From positions 65,467 through 129,466 of the forward strand of contig JAJZVM010000008.1 in NCBI GenBank assembly GCA_021845645.1: a stretch of DNA of 64,000 bases. The letters run 5' to 3'. Shown here one piece after another: positions 24,121 to 31,491 of the stretch (its first letter is position 1; every line of letters begins with the position of its first letter). Made by a program: the position numbers and the translations under genes. A model generated the notes under the pieces. That model worked only from the letters and a program-made list of their open reading frames with translations. It was not told the origin of the DNA and did not search any database. This DNA is from Bacillota bacterium. Lineage in GTDB: Bacteria > Bacillota_E > JAJZYS01 > JAJYTV01.

Positions 24121-24533
24121 CACAATCCCTCCTGCCACGTGCCGCGATACGCCTCGGCGCCGTCCTTGCGCTGGTGCAGCCAAACCCAGTTCCCTGAGGG
24201 ATCCCGCACCGTGGCCATGTAGCATGGCGGGAACTCCGTGGCCCCGACCGTGATCGGCACGCCCTTCGCGCGGAGCTCGTCCACGGCCGCCTGGACGTCC
24301 TCCACCGCGATCGCCACCCCGATGGCGGCCTCAGGACCGGCCGCGAGCCGCTTGGCGATCGCGTCGGCGTCCGCCTCGATCAGCGACAAGGTCACGTTGC
24401 CGGCGTCATATTCGGCCCAGTGCTCGCCGAAGGCCCCGGCGGGGGAGAGCCCGAGCACGCCGCCGTAGAATGCCTTGGCCGCCTGGATATCGGACACCGC
24501 GATGCCTATGAAATCGACGCCGCGAGGCTGCAT
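24033..24533 (-). CDS. VOC (glyoxalase/dioxygenase) superfamily protein
   Basis: The VOC fold is contained in residues 1-128: VDFIGIAVSDIQAAKAFYGG begins the first beta-alpha-beta-beta-beta unit and AIGVAIAVEDVQAAVDELRA the second, ending ATVRDPSGNWVWLHQRK. The frame then continues for about 38 Ser/Arg-rich residues into the hydrolase gene, overlapping it by 88 bases. This is unusual and may reflect loss of an earlier stop. ATG 24533 has GGGAG seven bases upstream. The substrate is unknown. Confidence 0.8.
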   Translation of the reverse strand: MQPRGVDFIGIAVSDIQAAKAFYGGVLGLSPAGAFGEHWAEYDAGNVTLSLIEADADAIAKRLAAGPEAAIGVAIAVEDVQAAVDELRAKGVPITVGATEFPPCYMATVRDPSGNWVWLHQRKDGAEAYRGTWQEGLWWTSRCATSCSREASGCRSRRRAAALRSS

Positions 24534-24589
24534 GCGCACGCTCCCTTCCCCGACCGTTGCCACCAACCTAATAGAACATCCGTTCTACG

Positions 24590-25192
24590 TCAAGGCGTCT
24601 CGGTCCCTGCGACCGGCGGACGCCCATGTGCGCCGGAGGACTTTGGCCCGGTCACCCTCCGCATCACCACTCTGCCTTTCGGGCTGCGACGTGCCACCTC
24701 GACAAAGCCGGCCTCGGCGAACATCGAGGTCGTCCCAGTGTAGGAGCCGCTAGGCGTGCGCCGGCGGGTGGCCGGATCGCCTGGCACGCCCTCGACGGCC
24801 GACGCCCCATGGGCTGCAGCGAACTCCACCGCCGCCGCCAGGAGGGCCCTGGCCACGCCCTGGCGCCTGCGGCCCTCGAGGACAAAGAAGCACGGGACGG
24901 CCCAGACGCCGGGACGTCCGTCGACGGGCGCCGTGTCCCGGCCCGCCTGCAGGCGCGGGTAGTCCTCCCTGGGACCTGCGGCCGCCCATCCCACCGGTTC
25001 CCCGCCCTCGTAGGCGATGAGTCCGATCGGCGGCCCGGGCCTGAGCACGAGGGCATGCGCCCGCTCCCTTGCCGTGCCCTCCTGCGGCGTACCGTCCTGG
25101 CGCCACCACATGCACCAGCAGGAGCGGTTCGGCCCCATCTGCCGGCAGAGGCAGGCGTAATCCTCCCATCGATCGGGAGTCAGCGGCAGCAT
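24590..25192 (-). CDS. GNAT-family N-acetyltransferase
   Basis: About 200 residues. The N-terminal PNRSCWCMWWRQDG is the Cys/Trp-rich motif of a GNAT subgroup. The acetyl-CoA loop is in VLEGRRRQGVARALLAAAVE (RxxGxA), preceded by the strand WAVPCFFVL. The C-terminal TSMFAEAGFVEVAR is the usual last strand-helix-strand. ATG 25192 is the best start codon; GGGAGGGG lies farther upstream than normal, so the true start may be a rarer codon a few residues earlier. The acceptor is unknown. Confidence 0.82.
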   Translation of the reverse strand: MLPLTPDRWEDYACLCRQMGPNRSCWCMWWRQDGTPQEGTARERAHALVLRPGPPIGLIAYEGGEPVGWAAAGPREDYPRLQAGRDTAPVDGRPGVWAVPCFFVLEGRRRQGVARALLAAAVEFAAAHGASAVEGVPGDPATRRRTPSGSYTGTTSMFAEAGFVEVARRSPKGRVVMRRVTGPKSSGAHGRPPVAGTETP

Positions 25193-25479
25193 TTCCAGAA
25201 TGACGTTCCCCTCCCGCCCAGGGCACTTCGGATCAGGCCCAGTCCCCTGCCGGGGCGCGCAGAGCCTGCAAGGCGCGCGACTGGTCCGACGGCGACGCCC
25301 AGACCCGCAGCCCCCCTGTCTGGCGCGACGTGCCGGATCTCGGTTATATCGATCATGCCGGGCAGGATGCCGTGCACGCCGGACACCTTCCCCGTCCGGC
25401 CGGCCGTCACCTGCCCGCCTTCGCGCGACCGGACCCATGGCGCATCTGTGCAGGCACAGGCCCCGGGGCCTACACCATG
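25193..25479. other. Intergenic region, no gene seen
   Basis: About 287 bases between the GNAT gene and the SDR remnant. All six frames give low-complexity or Arg-rich readings. I find no homology or promoter I would defend. Confidence 0.3.
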
Positions 25480-25790
25480 ATCTTGCCGCCAGCGACGTCG
25501 AACGTGATGCCCGTCGTCCAGGAAGCGGCGTCGGATGCGAAGACGAGTGCGTCGGCGGCGACGTCCTTCGGTTGACCGATGCTCCGCAGCGAGAACTCCT
25601 CGGCGAGTTCCTGCATCCGCTCTGCAGGTACCCACCGGCGCATCCGCTCGTTCTCGATGGCGGACGGTGCGATGAGTTGACGCGGATCCCGTCCGCCGCC
25701 ACCTCCCGGGCGAGATGACGTGAGAAGGCGATTACCCCTGCCTTGGCCGCAGCGTAGGCGGCGCAAGACTGCGCGACGCGCTGGTGGCGA
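25480..25790 (-). pseudogene. Short-chain dehydrogenase remnant, frameshifted
   Basis: The C-terminal third of an SDR oxidoreductase can be read in two frames. The first gives CAAYAAAKAGVIAFSRHLAR and EVAADGIRVN, which includes the active-site YxxxK. After a one-base shift near 25673 it gives IAPSAIENERMRRW, SLRSIGQPKDVAADALVFAS and TGITFDVAGGKIMV. The Rossmann nucleotide-binding half is absent. The 5' end is fused to an unrelated membrane-protein fragment. Confidence 0.75.
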
Positions 25791-25974
25791 AGTAGACGCC
25801 GCTCACGAGGACGAGCACCGTCGCGGGCGCGCCAAGCAGGGGCCGCGAGAAGGGCCCGAGGCACTCGATGAACTCTGGGTCCTTGCGGGCCCGCCCGAGG
25901 CGGGCTACCAGCACTCCGTCGACGGTCAAGGCGAGGAAGACGCCGATGGCACCGAGAACATGGGGGAAGAGCAA
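25790..25974 (-). pseudogene. N-terminal fragment of a DUF2269-like membrane protein
   Basis: The minus strand reads LLFPHVLGAIGVFLALTVDG, VLVARLGRARKDPEFIECLG and LGAPATVLVLVSGVYFA, typical of the first helices of small four-helix membrane proteins. It then runs directly into SDR sequence at about 25790. A deletion has apparently joined two genes. The start would be TTG 25974, without a good ribosome binding site. Confidence 0.5.
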
Positions 25975-26340
25975 GACTGTACAAGGAGGCTCCGCCTTCG
26001 TCGCGGCGTGACCGAAGGCGCATTGGAGCCGCGGCGGCCGTCCCGCCCCGGATCCGACGTGCCCGGCCTAGGGGCGGCGGCGCCCCCCGTCGCCCGCAGC
26101 CAAGCGACAGGTCCAGCGACGTAGCCCGCGTGGACGAGACGTGGACGCGATATCGCGATTCCATGGAGACCACACCGCACAAGGGATCACACTGCACGAT
26201 GCGACCCAAGCCCCGCAACGCCGCGCGCCGGCGCCCGCACGCCGGTATGCGGGCGGTGGCCGACGTACGTTGCATTGCGTTCCCGGCCGCGCGAGTGAAG
26301 CGGCGCAGGATCGCATCCTGCCCATGGGAGGCCTGTCGAG
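25975..26340. other. Intergenic region, no gene seen
   Basis: A 366-base gap between divergent features. No supported reading frame. The GGGAGG of the next gene lies at its right end. Confidence 0.3.
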
Positions 26341-27198
26341 GTGTGTCAAGATGCGACCCGGACCGCAGTTCCGCGCTCCGTGCTGGCAGCGCTCCATCTC
26401 CCGGATCACGCCACGGCCGTCCCTGCGGCAGGCGGTTCCGACGCACCAGTCTGGCGCATCGACGCCGCTGGCCGACGATACGCCCTTCGCATGCGCCCAT
26501 CGGCCGAGCAGGATACCATCCAGCGCGAGGCGACCGCCATGCGCGCAGCAGCGTCCGGCGGCATTCCTGTACCCGACGTGGTGCAGGTCCGGGTCGCAGG
26601 GGACGTCGCCTGCCTCCTGACGACCTGGTGCCCCGGCGAAACCTTGGCCTCCGCCCTGCTCGAGCACGGCGCGGACCCCCTGCACCTCGGAGCCGCCTGC
26701 GGCCGGCTGCAGGCTCAGCTGCACGCTATCCCCGCACCCCCCGCCCTCGCCGCCCAGGGCCCTGGCTGGCTCTCCCAGGCGCCAGAGGAGGAGCGTCTCC
26801 TGGCAGGCGTTCCAGACAGGGAGGGCTCGCGGCTGCTGCACCTCGACTTCCATCCCCTGAACATCCTGACGGACGGCCTCGCCATCACCGGCGTCGTGGA
26901 CTGGGTCAATGCCGCCGCCGGCGACCCGCGTCAGGATCTCGCGCGGACGCTCGCGATCCTTCGCCTTGAGCTGCCGGCGCATATCGCGTCTCCTGACGCT
27001 GAGCGCTCGACGGAGGCCCTTGCCGACGCGTGGGCGCGAGGCTACGAGGAGCGCGCCGGCCTCCTGCGGTCCATGCCTGCATTCATGGCCTGGGCCGGAC
27101 TGCGCACGGTCAGGGACCTGGCTGGGAAGCGGTCGGCCGCAGCCGTTCAGGCGATGGCAGCCAGGGTGGCCGTCTGGGTCCGGGATGCCGCGACATGA
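26341..27198 (+). CDS. Aminoglycoside-phosphotransferase-like kinase (APH family)
   Basis: The protein has 285 residues of the protein-kinase-like fold. The catalytic loop LLHLDFHPLNIL contains H-x-D-x-x-x-x-N and is followed by ITGVVDWVNAAAGDPRQDLA with the Mg-binding Asp, as in APH/ChoK enzymes. The N-lobe has RIDAAGRRYALRM with a possible ATP-anchoring residue and ACLLTTWCPGETLA as hinge. GTG 26341 lies nine bases after GGGAGG. The substrate is not deducible. Antibiotic resistance should not be assumed. Confidence 0.82.
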   Translation: MCQDATRTAVPRSVLAALHLPDHATAVPAAGGSDAPVWRIDAAGRRYALRMRPSAEQDTIQREATAMRAAASGGIPVPDVVQVRVAGDVACLLTTWCPGETLASALLEHGADPLHLGAACGRLQAQLHAIPAPPALAAQGPGWLSQAPEEERLLAGVPDREGSRLLHLDFHPLNILTDGLAITGVVDWVNAAAGDPRQDLARTLAILRLELPAHIASPDAERSTEALADAWARGYEERAGLLRSMPAFMAWAGLRTVRDLAGKRSAAAVQAMAARVAVWVRDAAT

Positions 27199-27215
27199 CC
27201 TCCGCTCATAGGGCG

Positions 27216-27247
27216 AGGGGACCGCGGCCAGATCGCCGCGGTCCCCT
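27216..27247. terminator. Bidirectional hairpin, 12-bp perfect stem
   Basis: AGGGGACCGCGG and CCGCGGTCCCCT enclose an eight-base loop, lying between the stops of the APH-like gene (27198) and the peroxiredoxin gene (27263, minus). It is placed to end both transcripts. Confidence 0.65.
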
Positions 27248-27262
27248 GCGCACATCCAAAGG

Positions 27263-27865
27263 TCAATGCGCGTGGTCTGGCCGCCACACCTTCCACACAT
27301 GGCCGGCGAGGTCCGGCGACGGGTGCAGCGCCGTCTGCCCGGGCCGCCAGCCGGAAGGCGTCACCTCGCCGGTCGCGCGGACATGCTGGAACGCGCGCAC
27401 CTGCCGGATGAGCTCGTCCACGTTGCGGCCCACGGCCGGCGTCAGGACCTCCATGGCCTGGATCACGCCATCGGGGTCGATCAGGAAGCGGCCGCGCAGA
27501 TCGACGCCGGCGACCGGGTCATAGACGCCGTAGACCTCGCCGATGCTGCCGCTCTGGTCGCTCAGCATCGGATAGGGCACGCCTCCAGGGATCATGCGCT
27601 CGAGCTCGTCCGCCTGCCAGATCTTGTGGACGAAGCGGCTGTCGGTGCTGACCGAAAGGACCTCGACGTCGAGCGCCTGAAGTTCCCCGTACCTGGCGGC
27701 AACTGCCGTCAATTCGGTCGGTCAGACGAAGGTGAAGTCGCCGGGATAGAAGCAGAGCACCACCCAGTGGCCGAGATAGTCGGACAGTCGCACGTTCTTG
27801 AAGCCTCCGCCGATCAGGGCGCTCGCCTCGAAGTCCGGGGCCTTGCCGCCCACCCTGGCCGTCAT
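27263..27865 (-). CDS. Peroxiredoxin (AhpC/TSA type), predicted selenoprotein with in-frame UGA
   Basis: The frame runs 201 codons from ATG 27865 (GGAGG eight bases upstream) to 27263 with one internal stop, TGA at 27724-27722. The reading [24 protein letters not shown] shows that the UGA stands exactly at the peroxidatic cysteine of the universal PxxxT(x)xxC motif, and the spacing T-F-V-U matches known TxxU peroxiredoxins. Everything downstream is intact: [35 protein letters not shown], the conserved Arg of [11 protein letters not shown], and [11 protein letters not shown]. The usual resolving Cys of GEVCP is Thr. The enzyme should reduce hydroperoxides. I interpret UGA as selenocysteine. 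A nonsense mutation or sequencing error at this one codon is the alternative. Confidence 0.8.
27682..27703 (-). promoter_or_regulatory. Candidate bacterial SECIS hairpin
   Basis: In the mRNA, 19-40 nt after the UGA, GUU-(G)-CC-(G)-C pairs with G-GG-(G)-AAC. This leaves the seven-base loop CAGGUAC with GGU at positions 29-31 after UGA. Bacterial SECIS elements recognised by SelB sit just downstream of the UGA and carry a G-rich apical loop, often GGU. The stem here is short with mismatches, so the call is tentative. Confidence 0.45.
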
Positions 27866-28097
27866 GACACCCGCCTCCTCCCGCCTGTCCCCCCTGTCCG
27901 CATCCGCGGCCTTTGCCGCGATCGGGCCCCGCGCGGCGCTGACGCAGCCATCCTTGCTTCCCGACATCTCCCCACCTCCCGCACCTCTTGCCCAGTTCCC
28001 GCCGCGAGACGGGGCAGCCTGCCGCCAGAGGTGGCAAAGACGGCGGACGAACGGATCTTCAGGTTTGTCCGGGCGACCGGTCGACAGGTGGCGGCCG

Positions 28098-28577
28098 TCA
28101 GCGATGGTATGGCGTGCCGTCCAGGATCGAGACGGCGCGATAGATCTGCTCGAAAAGCAAGCCAGGCACCATCTGGTGCGAGAAGGTGAGGCGCGACAGC
28201 GAGAGGAGCCGCGCGCGCCGCCTTAGCTCCCCATCGAGGCCGAGATGGCCGCCGATCACGAGCGCCTGCGCCGCGGACGCCTGCTGCCACGCGGCGACCA
28301 TGCGCGCGAAGGCGAGGGAGTCCTGCTCCTCGCCGAGCGGATCGAGCGCCCAGAGCTCGATGTCCTGCGGCAGCCCCTGTGTGAGACGCTGCGCCTCGAG
28401 GCGGCGCACGCGGTCCTCGTCGCGCGCGCCCAGACGCGGGTCGGCCCGCAGCTCCGGCTTCTCCTCCCAGGAGAGCGGCAGGCGTCCCTGCAGGCGCTGC
28501 AGGTACTGCTCCGCCGCCTCCCGCCAGGGACCGCGCACCGGGCCCAGCGATCGCACGAGGATCCTGCCCAAGCCCAT
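28098..28577 (-). CDS. rlmH: 23S rRNA (pseudouridine1915-N3)-methyltransferase
   Basis: The protein has 159 residues, the normal RlmH length. The SPOUT knot motifs are visible: [37 protein letters not shown] and [14 protein letters not shown] at the C-terminus. The last segment is diagnostic for RlmH. It methylates pseudouridine 1915 of 23S rRNA with S-adenosylmethionine in 70S ribosomes. ATG 28577 is the likely start. It lies between the HtrA-like protease gene and the peroxiredoxin gene on the same strand, as rlmH often follows htrA in Firmicutes. Confidence 0.93.
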   Translation of the reverse strand: MGLGRILVRSLGPVRGPWREAAEQYLQRLQGRLPLSWEEKPELRADPRLGARDEDRVRRLEAQRLTQGLPQDIELWALDPLGEEQDSLAFARMVAAWQQASAAQALVIGGHLGLDGELRRRARLLSLSRLTFSHQMVPGLLFEQIYRAVSILDGTPYHR

Positions 28578-28640
28578 CGCCCCCTGGACGTCGCGATTCG
28601 CGCAGGCCGCGAAACCTCCTGCGGCGACGCCGGCACGAGG

Positions 28641-29633
28641 TCAGCCGGGCAGCCCGAGGTGATCCGGCAGGGCCTGCAGGCGCACCGGCCGCTCCAGGAC
28701 CTGCCCCTGGCGCGCGAGGGCGATGCGCACCACATTTCCAGGCGCGAACTTGGCGAGTTCCCGGTAGAGCTCCGCGAGATTGGCGATCGGCCGGCCGTTC
28801 AGGGCCAGGATGACGTCGTGCGGCATGAGGCCTGCCTGCGCGGCGGGTCCGCCCGCGTTCACCGCCGTCAGCGCGACGCCGGTCCTGGTCTTCCCCCCGA
28901 GCTGCACCGCCGGCGCGTCGCTCGCGGAGATGCCGAGCCACGGCCTTGGCACCCGGCCGTGGGCGATCAGTGCGTCAACCACGGGCGAGACCACCTGGCT
29001 CGGGATCGCGAAGCCCATGCTCTCGAACCCGATCGAGCTGATCTTGACCGAGTTGATGCCGATGACCTCGCCATCGGCGTCGCAGAGCGGCCCGCCCGAA
29101 TTGCCGGGGTTGATCGCGGCATCCGTCTGGATGAGGCCGTAGGCGCGCTGCGCGTAGCCCTGGCCCAGGGAGCGGTCGATGCCGGAGACGACGCCCACCG
29201 TCACGGTCCTGGCGAAGCCGAGACCCATCGGGTTGCCGATGGCGATCGCCATCTCCCCTACCTCGGGGTTGTGGCGCGTGAGCGGCGCCGCGCTGAGGCC
29301 GTGCGCCGGAATGCGCACGACCGCGAGGTCGGTGAGGGGATCCTCTCCGACCAGCTGCCCGGAGTAGGACTTGCCGCCCTGCAGCAGGACCTTGAGTCGG
29401 CTGGCACCTGAGACGACGTGGTCGTTCGTCACGATGTAGCCGTCGGAGCGCACGATGAGGCCGCTGCCCGACCCCCGCGCGATGAGCGGCCCGTCCGGGC
29501 TGCCCTGCAGGTTGACGATGCCGACGACGCTCGGCGAGACCTCGCGCGCCACAGCGATGGGAGGCCACGGGACCGCCTTGACGGCGGCAGGCGACGAAAG
29601 GAGCGCGGCGAGGCCGATGGCGATGAGGCTCAA
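28641..29633 (-). CDS. HtrA/DegP-like trypsin-type serine protease with PDZ domain
   Basis: About 330 residues. An N-terminal hydrophobic segment (LIAIGLAALLSSPAAVKA) acts as signal or anchor. The catalytic triad is visible: His in VTNDHVV, Asp in DPLTDLAVVRI, Ser in NPGNSGGPLCD. A single PDZ domain occupies the C-terminal 90 residues (PWLGISASDA, AAQAGLMPHDVILALNGRPI). It is an envelope quality-control protease. TTG 29633 lies six bases after AGGAGGT, better than an upstream start at 29672. rlmH follows by 63 bases. Confidence 0.92.
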   Translation of the reverse strand: MSLIAIGLAALLSSPAAVKAVPWPPIAVAREVSPSVVGIVNLQGSPDGPLIARGSGSGLIVRSDGYIVTNDHVVSGASRLKVLLQGGKSYSGQLVGEDPLTDLAVVRIPAHGLSAAPLTRHNPEVGEMAIAIGNPMGLGFARTVTVGVVSGIDRSLGQGYAQRAYGLIQTDAAINPGNSGGPLCDADGEVIGINSVKISSIGFESMGFAIPSQVVSPVVDALIAHGRVPRPWLGISASDAPAVQLGGKTRTGVALTAVNAGGPAAQAGLMPHDVILALNGRPIANLAELYRELAKFAPGNVVRIALARQGQVLERPVRLQALPDHLGLPG

Positions 29634-29746
29634 CGGGGCACCTCCTGACCGCGCTAGTCTGCCCGCGGGCAAAGGAAAACCACCGGAGGCGGCCCCGGCG
29701 GCTTTCCTGTATGTGCGCTGCTGCTCGAGCCGGAGGCGGTGCCTGT

Positions 29747-31204
29747 CTAGTCGCCGCTTTCGCTCGGAGCCGTGGGGTTCAGCGGCGTTGGGGTCGTCGA
29801 GCCGGTGGCGGTGATCGTCTGCGCCACGAGGCCGCCTTCGCTCGCGACGCCCTGCGCCTGCAGCTGGTCGCCCGGCTGGATGTCCATCAGCGTCGCGGCC
29901 TGGCCGTTGCGCGTGATCTGGGTCGCGCCTGTGACCTCGACGCGCACCATGCCGCTCGACGTGTCGAGCATGAGCCAGTCCTCGTGCGTCCGCATCACCA
30001 TGCCGCTGACGGTCTCGGCCTGGGCCTCGATGATGATCATGGTCACCTGGCCGCTGCTGTCGACGACGAGCCGGACGAGGTCGCCCGGCTGCACGTTCGA
30101 GAGGTTGCCCGACATGCCGCCGACCACCACCGCGACCGAGCTGCTCAAGGGGTAGGTGCCTGGCGCCAGGTTGCCCTGATCGCCCCGGTCCTGCTGCCCC
30201 TGGCCGCCAGATGGCGCCGTGATGCTGATCGCGCTCGAGCTCACCTGGTAGACGGTGCCCGTCACGGTGCCCGCCTGCGTCTGGACCTGCGTCGGGGCGG
30301 TGTCGACGATGACGCCTGCCTCGCCGTCCTGGTCCAGGGTGATGACCACGGGGTCACCCGCCTTGAACGATGCCAGTGTCGAGACCTGGTTGCCATAGAA
30401 GATCTGCGCCGCGGGCGAGACGGTGAACGTCTCGTTCGTGCCGGTCTGGGCAGTGGTCGTCGTGCCACCGGTCGAGACGGGCTGCAGGCCGTAGACGCTC
30501 ACGGTCACGGTGGACTGCGTCTGCCCGGTCGGTCCCGTGGTCGTGCCGCTGCCGACGAAGGTGCCGCGCACCGTCGAGTTCTGCACGGTCTGGCTCGCGC
30601 CGAGGAGCTCCTCCAGGCGCATCAGCAGGACGGCCAGCTCTGCGCGCGTGATGTCGCCGCCGGGGATCAGGTTGCCCTGGTCGCCCTGGAGCAGACCGAG
30701 CTGGACGCCGAGCGCCAGGGAGCCCTTGGCCCAGCCGGGCACTTCGCCGCGGTCCTGGAAGCTTCCGAGGAGGCTCGCTTCAGCGCCCGCACCGGGTCCT
30801 TGCAAGCCGAGCGAGGACGTGATCATCGCCATCGCCTGGGCCCGCGTCGCGTCTTCTCCGGGGTTCGCGTTGGCGCCGATGTTCTGGAAGTATCCGTCGC
30901 TCTGGGCTGTCTGCACCTGGCCCGCGAACGAGCTCTGGGCCTGCACCTTGCCCTGGTAGCGGAGCAGGATGGCTCCCAGCTGGCCGAGCGTGATCGGAGC
31001 GCCCGGATCGAACTGCGTCTGGCTGACCCCGTTCAAGAGCCCCTGCGCCGCCAGGGTTGTGATCGCGGACTGCGCAAACTGCGCGTTGCCGAGATCCTTG
31101 AACTCGCCGGGGCCACCCATCTTGCCGTGTGCAAAGGCGCTGCCGACGCTTGCCAGGACAAGCATACCGGTCAAGGCGCTTGCCGCGAGCACCTTCATCC
31201 GCAT
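29747..31204 (-). CDS. SLH-domain protein with DUF5666-like domains
   Basis: The protein has 485 residues. Signal peptide MRMKVLAASALTGMLVLASV ends near SAFAHG. Three SLH-type repeats span residues 30-200 (LLNGVSQTQFDPGAPITLGQ; DATRAQAMAMITSSLGLQG; LLQGDQGNLIPGGDITRAEL). The rest consists of beta-rich segments of DUF5666 type: VTGTVYQVSSSAISIT and VSGMVMRTHEDWLMLDTSSG, followed by VTGATQITRNGQAA. ATG 31204 follows GGGGAGGT by eight bases. Likely a cell-wall-bound surface protein. No enzymatic motif is seen. Confidence 0.85.
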   Translation of the reverse strand: MRMKVLAASALTGMLVLASVGSAFAHGKMGGPGEFKDLGNAQFAQSAITTLAAQGLLNGVSQTQFDPGAPITLGQLGAILLRYQGKVQAQSSFAGQVQTAQSDGYFQNIGANANPGEDATRAQAMAMITSSLGLQGPGAGAEASLLGSFQDRGEVPGWAKGSLALGVQLGLLQGDQGNLIPGGDITRAELAVLLMRLEELLGASQTVQNSTVRGTFVGSGTTTGPTGQTQSTVTVSVYGLQPVSTGGTTTTAQTGTNETFTVSPAAQIFYGNQVSTLASFKAGDPVVITLDQDGEAGVIVDTAPTQVQTQAGTVTGTVYQVSSSAISITAPSGGQGQQDRGDQGNLAPGTYPLSSSVAVVVGGMSGNLSNVQPGDLVRLVVDSSGQVTMIIIEAQAETVSGMVMRTHEDWLMLDTSSGMVRVEVTGATQITRNGQAATLMDIQPGDQLQAQGVASEGGLVAQTITATGSTTPTPLNPTAPSESGD

Positions 31205-31491
31205 TGCATGTGACCTCCCCTGTGCCATTTTGGCTGGACGCTCACACCATTCGCAGCCCGGAGGGCGCTTTCGGGGGGTAGAGTACGGCAGAATGCGACA
31301 GGTCTCGTCACGCAAGGCGAGCCATGGCACGCCTATACGCGGCCGGCAGAGAAACTGGCGGCGATCCCCGGACGCGGCGCACGGATGCAAGGGATCCGGC
31401 GCGGACGGCGTCCGATCGGCTCGTCACGCGGGCGGCATCTGGTGTAGCTTTGACGTGAGGTCTTCACCACGGCTGGAAAAGGTTTCAGGGG

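Noticed and set aside
25180..25480. Possible gene between the GNAT and SDR sequences
   Set aside because: Frames there give no homology and no start with a ribosome binding site.
26341..27198. Antibiotic-resistance gene call for the APH-like kinase
   Set aside because: The fold is shared by choline, homoserine, fructosamine and many other small-molecule kinases. Nothing in sequence or context points to aminoglycosides.
26068..27300. A 410-codon minus-strand frame over the APH-like gene
   Set aside because: Arg/Gly/Pro-rich without homology, while the plus strand encodes intact kinase motifs.
27263..27712. Reading the peroxiredoxin as two separate genes split at the stop
   Set aside because: Both parts are in the same frame with no insertion or deletion, the second lacks its own RBS, and neither half alone makes a peroxiredoxin fold.
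27866..27967. N-terminal extension of the peroxiredoxin to 27967
   Set aside because: The extra 34 residues are not peroxiredoxin-like, and a good GGAGG lies eight bases before ATG 27865.
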